Positions 25,090 through 31,600 of a stretch of 37,100 bases of DNA are shown one piece after another. Origin of the DNA: Paraburkholderia elongata (GTDB taxonomy: Bacteria > Pseudomonadota > Gammaproteobacteria > Burkholderiales > Burkholderiaceae). The stretch spans positions 1 through 37,100 of the forward strand of contig NZ_WOEZ01000175.1 in NCBI RefSeq assembly GCF_013177735.1. The letters are read 5' to 3'. The notes beneath the pieces were generated by a model. It saw only the letters and a list, made by a program, of their open reading frames with translations, was not told the origin of the DNA and searched no databases. The position numbers and the translations under genes are program-made. Numbering within the stretch: the stretch's first letter is position 1; every line of letters begins with the position of its first letter.

Positions 25090-25521
25090 CTATTGCATGT
25101 ACTGCTCGTTGCCGATCAGGCCGATCTTCGTCGCGCCCAGTCGCTGCGCGGACGCCATCACCTCCGCGACATCCTTGTACGGCACCAGCTTGTTAGGCCG
25201 CAGGTGGATTTCCGCCTGAACCGGTTCGGCCGCCACCTGCGCAAGCCTGGACTCGAGCGCCGCGCGGTCCGGCACCGGCTGGCCGTTCCAGGTCGTGGTG
25301 CCGTCGAAGTCGATATCGATCTGCACCACTTCTGGCTGCGTTATCGGCGGCGGCGGATTGCCGACCGGCAAGTTCATCTTGATGGCATGCGTCTGAATCG
25401 GAATCGTGATGATCAACATGATCAGCAACACCAGCATCACGTCAATCAGCGGCGTGGTGTTGATATCGACCATCACATCCGGTTCAGAACTGCTGCCGCC
25501 CGACGATACGTTCATTCCCAT
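25090..25521 (-). CDS. exbD: Biopolymer transport protein ExbD (second copy)
   Basis: A 143-residue single-helix inner-membrane protein. The proton-path Asp is in INTTPLIDVMLVLLI (about Asp27, equal to Asp25 of E. coli ExbD), followed by a periplasmic domain ending KIGLIGNEQ. It is 11 bases from the first exbD. Two different ExbD proteins in one TonB operon are known in Xanthomonas, where the second is needed only for certain functions. A Pro-rich stretch (GNPPPPITQPE) after the helix separates it from its neighbour. Confidence 0.93.
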   Translation of the reverse strand: MGMNVSSGGSSSEPDVMVDINTTPLIDVMLVLLIMLIITIPIQTHAIKMNLPVGNPPPPITQPEVVQIDIDFDGTTTWNGQPVPDRAALESRLAQVAAEPVQAEIHLRPNKLVPYKDVAEVMASAQRLGATKIGLIGNEQYMQ

Positions 25522-25532
25522 GATCGCCTCTC

Positions 25533-25955
25533 TTAGCCGCCGCGCGCGGGCGGCTCAGTAATAAACGAAACCTTGGCGATACCAGCGCGCTCGCACTCGG
25601 TAATGACCCGGCCGATGAATTCATAACGCGTGCTCTGATCACCGCGAACGTGCACTTCCGGTTGCGGCGTCATGACCGACACGGTTTTCAGGCGTGCCAG
25701 CAGCGTAGGCGCATCCACCTGCTTCTCGTTCCAGAAGAAATCGCCGTCGCGGTTGACCGCAATGACGATACTTTTGGGCGTGGTCTGCAGTGGCTGGATC
25801 GTCTCCTTCGGCAGTTGCACCGGCACCGTATGCGTCACCACCGGAATCGTGATCAGAAAGATGATCAGCAGAACCAGCATCACATCGACGAGCGGCGTGG
25901 TGTTGATACTGGAGATGACCTCGTCGTTGTCGTCCTGCCCAACGCTCATAGCCAT
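25533..25955 (-). CDS. exbD: Biopolymer transport protein ExbD (first copy)
   Basis: A 140-residue ExbD with the essential Asp in SINTTPLVDVMLVLLI (about Asp24) and a periplasmic domain containing PEVHVRGDQSTRYEFIGRVI. With ExbB it forms the proton channel that energises TonB. It is 12 bases after exbB. The protein is clearly diverged from the second ExbD, so the pair is not a recent duplication. The start may be ATG 25955 or 25949. Confidence 0.94.
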   Translation of the reverse strand: MAMSVGQDDNDEVISSINTTPLVDVMLVLLIIFLITIPVVTHTVPVQLPKETIQPLQTTPKSIVIAVNRDGDFFWNEKQVDAPTLLARLKTVSVMTPQPEVHVRGDQSTRYEFIGRVITECERAGIAKVSFITEPPARGG

Positions 25956-25967
25956 GACGGACTCCGC

Positions 25968-26873
25968 TTATTGGACCAGCGATGCTGCACGAGCCGAACC
26001 GCGTGCCGAGCGACGGCTGCCGGCGAGCAAGACGGTGTGCAGTTGTGCGCCGAACGCACGAACACGCTCCATCACCGACTTGTTGCGGCGAACCAGGAAG
26101 TTGTAGCCGAGCACCGCCGGCACAGCCACCGCAAGGCCGATCGCAGTCATGATCAGCGCTTCACCCACCGGGCCAGCGACCTTGTCGATCGAAGCCTGGC
26201 CGGCGATACCGATTGCCGTCAGCGCGTGATAAATCCCCCACACCGTGCCGAACAGACCGACGAACGGCGCTGTCGAGCCGACCGTGCCGAGGAAAGCCAG
26301 ACCGTCCTGCAGACGATTCGACACGTTGGTGATAGCGCGCTCGACCGAGGTATCGATCCACGTGTTGCGGTCGACGGCTTCGAGCAGTGCTTCGTCATGA
26401 TGCTCGCCTGCCTCGATGGCCGTTTCGGCGATGAAGCGGAACGGCGAGGCTTCGTCGAGCAGCTTCGCACCTTCGACCAGCGACGGCGCAGTCCACAGTT
26501 GTTCGTCGGCACTCTTCGCACGACGGTTCGCGCGGAACTGCTCGAAGAACTTGGTGATCATGATGTACCAGCTGCCCATCGACATGAGCACCAGCAGAAT
26601 CAGCACGAAGCGGGCGACGAAATCGCCGTTCTTCCAGAGCGCGCCGAGACCGTACGGGTTATTGACGGTTTCGGACGTGGCCGGCTGCGGCGGCGGCACG
26701 GCTTCGTCAGTGGCCGAGCCGGCCGTTTGCGGTGCGGCGGTGGCGGGCGCCGCAGCCGACGCGGCGGCGTCGCTAGCTTGCGCGTGGGCCATTTGGGGTG
26801 CCACAAAGGTATCCACCGTGGTTACGGCGAACAACATGGTTGCCGCCAATGCGGCGAGAGTACGCTTCTTCAT
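25968..26873 (-). CDS. exbB: ExbB proton-channel protein (MotA/TolQ/ExbB family)
   Basis: A 301-residue inner-membrane protein. It has a signal-like N-terminus and an Ala/Pro-rich periplasmic extension (to about residue 70), as in the long ExbB of Pseudomonas. Then comes the first helix (FVLILLVLMSMGSWYIMITKF), a cytoplasmic loop, and the two conserved helices (GTVGSTAPFVGLFGTVWGIY and VGEALIMTAIGLAVAVPAVL). GGAG lies 5 to 9 bases before ATG 26873. The gap to tonB is 77 bases and holds a candidate operator, so exbBD-TPR may have its own promoter. Confidence 0.95.
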   Translation of the reverse strand: MKKRTLAALAATMLFAVTTVDTFVAPQMAHAQASDAAASAAAPATAAPQTAGSATDEAVPPPQPATSETVNNPYGLGALWKNGDFVARFVLILLVLMSMGSWYIMITKFFEQFRANRRAKSADEQLWTAPSLVEGAKLLDEASPFRFIAETAIEAGEHHDEALLEAVDRNTWIDTSVERAITNVSNRLQDGLAFLGTVGSTAPFVGLFGTVWGIYHALTAIGIAGQASIDKVAGPVGEALIMTAIGLAVAVPAVLGYNFLVRRNKSVMERVRAFGAQLHTVLLAGSRRSARGSARAASLVQ

Positions 26874-26888
26874 GCCTGCTCCAAGTTC

Positions 26889-26909
26889 ATTAGTACAACT
26901 TCTAAACTA
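26889..26909. promoter_or_regulatory. Candidate operator upstream of exbB, like the XRE-cupin one
   Basis: ATTAGT (26889-26894) and CTAAACTA (26902-26909) occur 7 bases apart, in the same order as upstream of the XRE-cupin gene (9 bases apart). TTAGT and ACTAA also form an inverted repeat across 11 bases. It lies 16 bases before the exbB start codon, so binding here would block expression of exbB and the genes after it. Confidence 0.45.
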
Positions 26910-26950
26910 AGACTGATAAATCGCTACCGGTACCGAACAGCCTGTGGGTT

Positions 26951-27658
26951 TCAGTTCAGGTTAAACGAGAACGGAACTTGCACACGGACAGCCTGGCCTT
27001 GGGAAACGCACGTGAACTGCTTGACCGCGTTGAAGGCTGCGCGATCGAGTGAGGAATCGTCAGCCGACTTGGCGACGCGTTCATTCGTAATATGGCCCTG
27101 CGGATCGACTACGAATTCAATCAGCACATCACCCGTCACGTTGTTCTCCTGCGCTTCCTTCGGGTAGCGAATCGACGAACGGACCTGATCCGAGTTCGGG
27201 CACACAACGCCTACTTCCGCACTTACGGGCTTGCTCGGCGCGGGAGGCGCCGGCGGTGCGGCCGCCACGGCGGGTGCCGATACGACCGGTGCGGACTGGT
27301 GCGTGATGGTCGGCTGGGGCGGCGTTTGCACCTGCACTTCCGGCGGCGGCACGAACGGCGGCGGCGGCGGTGCGAACTTCGGCGGCGGCAATTGCACGGT
27401 GGGCAACGGCGGCGGCGGAGGTGGCTTTACCGGCTCGATGATTTTCGTTTCGATAGGATGCTGGATGACCTGCACGACCTTGGTGGCAAGGCCATTGATG
27501 AGTGCGTAGATCAGCACGATGTGCAGGAGCAGAACAACTGCGATACCGCCGAAGCGGCGTACTGGGTTTTGCTGCTTGCGCCCAAACTCACGCGGGCGTC
27601 CTGGCCTCTGCATACGGGCCGTTGCTGCCGGAAATTGCCCTTCGACTTTCGTACCCAC
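26951..27658 (-). CDS. tonB: TonB energy-transducing protein
   Basis: A 235-residue protein: a short cytoplasmic end, one membrane anchor (IAVVLLLHIVLIYALINGLA), a long Pro-rich periplasmic spacer (about residues 77-145), and the TonB C-terminal domain (SIRYPKEAQENNVTGDVLIE, FVVDPQG, AAFNAVKQF). A His in the anchor (LLLHIVL) matches the functional His of E. coli TonB. The start is GTG 27658, supported by GGAGGAG 6 bases upstream. It is the first gene of the TonB operon and the probable partner of the receptor at 20.0-22.8 kb. Confidence 0.94.
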   Translation of the reverse strand: MGTKVEGQFPAATARMQRPGRPREFGRKQQNPVRRFGGIAVVLLLHIVLIYALINGLATKVVQVIQHPIETKIIEPVKPPPPPPLPTVQLPPPKFAPPPPPFVPPPEVQVQTPPQPTITHQSAPVVSAPAVAAAPPAPPAPSKPVSAEVGVVCPNSDQVRSSIRYPKEAQENNVTGDVLIEFVVDPQGHITNERVAKSADDSSLDRAAFNAVKQFTCVSQGQAVRVQVPFSFNLN

Positions 27659-28164
27659 CTTTACTCCTCCGGCGTGAACCGTTCATTTCTGTAACTGCAG
27701 CGCGCTTACATACGGCAACCAACGTTCACTTCAGACCATCACACTCATCGCCCATGCCTTTGATTTGCAGTCCAAAATTTGTGCCATAAGGCCCAACCCT
27801 GGTGCAATGGCACGGATACGGCTGTGAGACGCCAAGGCGGCACTTCACACTAGCCGAACGCTCATCTAAGTAGAACTACTAATAGATTAAATTCGACCCG
27901 CTCATTTCCGTCTGGCATGAACAGCTGGAGACAATTTGATCGAAGCGCGCTGCGGCTTCTGAACTTTTTGCGCGATTGTCACCTGCGTTTCATGGGAGGC
28001 AACAATAGCAGGACAAAAAATACGGGGTCAAACTTTTTTTGATGAGAGCATACTAAGTTTAGAGAGAACACTCTAACTTGTGCCGTATTCGCGTCGCTTT
28101 AAAAGAATAAGCGTGTGTCGAACAGATGCGAGCGCGCCTTTCGCGGCTCGCAAATTGGGACGCA

Positions 28165-28309
28165 GCCGCTATTGCGGCCTTTCATGGGACGCCATGAACG
28201 GTCGACGGATCGCTGGCGGTACGTGGCGCAAAAGCCCGACGCGCGGGCCTTCGCGAGGGTTGCATGGCAACCGGGGCGGATCGCGAACAGATCGTCCAAC
28301 GTGGACGAT
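28165..28309. ncRNA. Chain of five perfect short hairpins, possible structured RNA or leader
   Basis: Within 145 bases: GCCGC 28165-28169 / GCGGC 28174-28178 (loop 4); TTCATGG 28181-28187 / CCATGAA 28192-28198 (loop 4); GCCCG 28234-28238 / CGGGC 28244-28248 (loop 5); GGTTGC 28258-28263 / GCAACC 28267-28272 (loop 3); ATCGTCCA 28291-28298 / TGGACGAT 28302-28309 (loop 3). GGGACGC and GGATCGC each occur twice. Such density suggests a folded RNA, either a separate small RNA or the tonB leader. Strand and ends are unknown; no clear terminator is present. Confidence 0.3.
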
Positions 28310-28481
28310 GGAGCGCCGACCCAAGGGCCGACGTCGACGGCGAGAAGATAGCAGAAGGAAAACAGCGTTTGAAACTCTTTTTCGCGGTATTTACGACACT
28401 CTAAATGCGTATTTCAATTACACCATTTTTGCAATTACAAACTCATTCTAAATAATTACATATTGCCGACAACGCCGGTAA

Positions 28482-28505
28482 TGCCCGGCTTTGACATGCC
28501 GGGCA
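28482..28505 (-). terminator. Hairpin downstream of uvrA
   Basis: TGCCCGGC (28482-28489) and GCCGGGCA (28498-28505) pair perfectly with an 8-base loop, about 125 bases after the uvrA stop. In the direction of transcription it is followed by TTACC, so the T-run is weak. It is the only terminator-like structure close behind the gene. Confidence 0.45.
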
Positions 28506-28630
28506 CCCCTCGACAACACGTTCATGGCATTCAAGTGGTAGTGGACTGCGAGTAACCCGAACGCGTGTGGCTCTCCAGACTGAGCGACCAGGACGGAGCG
28601 ACGCAGCGTCCGTTGCGCCGCTCCACTGCC

Positions 28631-31600
28631 TCAACCGTTGGTTCCTTCGCCCGCGATCACTGCCGTGTCGTTCTGTGTTCGCGCGAGCACGGAACGCAAC
28701 GCCGCACCGGTGTGGCTGGCGGCGATGCCGGACAGTCCTTCGGGATCCGTAGCGGCGACAATCGTTCCGCCACCCACGCCACCTTCCGGACCGAGATCGA
28801 TGATCCAGTCCGCCTCGGCAATCACGTCGAGATCGTGCTCGATGACGACAACGCTATGGCCGCCATCCGCGAGACGATGCAGCACGCGAATCAGCTTGGC
28901 AACGTCTGCCATGTGCAAGCCGACGGTCGGTTCGTCCAGCACGTACAGCGTGTGAGGCGGCTTCTGACCACGCCGCGTGATGTCGTCACGCACCTTGCTC
29001 AGCTCGGTGACGAGCTTGATACGCTGCGCTTCGCCGCCCGACAACGTAGGCGACGGTTGCCCAAGCGTCAGGTAACCGAGCCCGACATCTTTCATCAATT
29101 GCAAGGGATGCGCGATGTTCGAAATCGGCGCGAAGAACTCGACGGCTTCATCGATTTCCATGGTCAGCACGTCGCCGATATTCTTGCCGCGCCACGTGAC
29201 CGCGAGCGTCTCCGGGTTGAAGCGCTGCCCGTGGCAAACGTCGCACGGCACCTTCACGTCGGGCAGGAAGCTCATGCCGATAGTGCGCACGCCCTGCCCT
29301 TCGCACGCCGGGCAACGTCCTTCGCCCGTGTTGAACGAGAAACGCGATGCGGTATAGCCACGCGCGCGTGCTTCGAGCGTGCCGGCGAACAACTTGCGGA
29401 TCGCATCCCACACGCCGATGTAGGTTGCCGGACAGGACCGCGGTGTTTTGCCGATCGGTGTCTGATCGACCTCGAGCACACGGTCGATGGTTTCCCAGCC
29501 GGTGATCGAATCGCACCCCTGCCATGCATGCGTGACGTTCAGCGGCGCACGCGGCGCCGTGCGCGCCAACACGCTCGAACGCCGGTTCGCCGCCGGCTGG
29601 GTCTCGGCCGCCGCACGCGCACGCCGGGTGGCCGGCGACGACAGCACCGAGCGCCCCACCGCATCCAGCAAATTGGCCATCAGCACGTCGCGGGCGAGCG
29701 TCGACTTGCCCGAACCGCTCACCCCCGTCACCGCCACCAGCCGTGAAAGCGGAATGCCGACGGTGACGTTCTGCAGGTTGTGCAGCTTGCCGCCATGCAC
29801 CGTCAGCCAGTTCTCCGGCACCGCCACTGCGCGTTTGCTCGCCGCAACCACTTCGCGGCGCGATTGCAATGGATGCACGATCGGATGGGCGAGGAATTGC
29901 CCGGTCAGCGAATCGGGTTGCGCCGACAGGTCGGCCACGCTGCCCTGCGCGACCAGCGTGCCGCCGCGCTTGCCCGCGCCCGGCCCGATGTCGATGATGT
30001 GATCAGCACGCCGAATCGTGTCTTCGTCATGCTCGACCACCACCAGCGTATTGCCCTTTTCCCCCAGCTTGCGCAAGGCATTGAGCAGAATCTGGTTGTC
30101 GCGCGGATGCAGGCCGATGGTCGGTTCGTCGAGCACGTAGCACACGCCTTGCAGGTTGCTGCCCAGTTGTGCGGCGAGCCGGATGCGCTGCGCTTCGCCG
30201 CCCGACAGGCTCGGCGCCGCGCGATCGAGACTCAGATAGCCAAGCCCGACTTCCTCCAGAAATTGCAGGCGGCTGCCGATTTCGCTGACCACGTCGCGCG
30301 CGATTTCCGCGTCCCGACCGGTCATCTCCAACGTGTCGATCCACGCGCGCGTATCGGACACGGTCCATTGCGCGACGTCGACGATGGCCTGCTCGCCGAA
30401 CGTAACCGCGCGCGCGGTTGGGTTCAGACGCGTGCCGGCGCAATCCGCACACGGCTCGTCGACAAGACCTTCCGGCTCCTGCTCCTCGGAAGGCAAGCTC
30501 TGCTCGCGGCCGCGGTTGTCGTCGACGATCACCGTGTCGTCGTACGCCGCGCGTTGTTCGCGCGTCAATGCGAGGCCCGTGCCGACGCACGTGGTGCACC
30601 AGCCATGCTTGCTGTTGTATGAGAACATGCGCGGGTCGAGTTCGGGATAACTCGTGCCGCATACCGGGCAGGCGCGCTTGGTGGACAGGACCTTTATCGC
30701 GCCGACTTTCGCCGTGGGGCGACCGCCGTTGATCGCGTCGTGCAAACCGTCGAGCGGCGCCAGCAGATGCATGACGCCCTTGCCGATTTCCAGCGTCTGG
30801 TCGAGCGCCTGGCGCAGTTCCGCTTCGTTATCCGGCGACACGACGAGGTCGGTCACCGGCAACTCGATGGTGTGCTCGCGGAAACGATCGAGCTTCGGCC
30901 ACGGGTCCACCGGCACGAACTCGCCGTCCACACGCAGATGCGTATTGCCGCGCGCTTTCGCCCACTTGGCGAGATCGGTATAGACGCCCTTGCGGTTCAC
31001 AACCAGCGGCGCGAGGAAACCGACGTGCTCCCCTTTGTGATCGCGCAGCAATTGCGCCGCTATCGATTCGACGCTTTGCGACGTGACCGGCGTGCCGTCG
31101 TGGATGCAATGTTGCAGACCGAGCTTCACATACAGCAGGCGTAGGAAATGCCACACTTCGGACGTGGTCGCCACGGTACTCTTGCGGCCGCCGCGCGACA
31201 AACGCTGTTCGATCGCGACCGTGGGCGGAATGCCATACACCGCGTCGACCTCGGGCCGCCCAGCCGGCTGCACGATGGAACGTGCGTACGCGTTGAGCGA
31301 TTCGAGGTAACGGCGCTGCCCTTCGTGGAACAGAATGTCGAAGGCCAGCGTGGACTTGCCCGAACCGGACACGCCGGTAATCACGTTGAATTTGCCGTGC
31401 GGGATGTCCACGTCCAGCGCTTTCAGATTGTGTTCGCGCGCATTGACGATGCGCACCACGTCCTCGCCTTCGATTGCCCGCCGCGCACGCGCCGCGCTCA
31501 ACGCCTTTTGCAGCGGAATGCCCTGCGACGCCGGTTCGGCCGCTGCGTTCATGGCGCGGTCGTATTGCAGCAGCGCCTCACCGGTATGCGATTCCGGGCA

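Larger units (their letters stand above)
27659..28630. other. Long intergenic region upstream of tonB and downstream of uvrA
   Basis: About 970 bases without a believable gene. It holds the tonB promoter and possibly a long leader, AT-rich stretches at about 27860-27900, 28005-28110 and 28375-28465, palindromic AGTAG-AA-CTACT near 27875, an imperfect inverted repeat near 28050-28078 that includes CTAAGTTTAG, a series of perfect hairpins (28165-28309), and a hairpin after uvrA (28482-28505). ACTAAT and TTTAG-type half-motifs like those before exbB and the XRE gene recur near 27880 and 28052. No Fur box was recognised. Confidence 0.5.

Noticed and set aside
28080..28451. Plus-strand 123-residue open frame upstream of tonB
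   Set aside because: The product is Arg-rich and without a family match, and the DNA is dominated by hairpins, which suggests RNA structure rather than protein.
27659..28630. Fur box in front of tonB or the receptor
   Set aside because: No stretch resembles the GATAATGATAATCATTATC consensus well enough to claim, although iron control of TonB genes would be expected.
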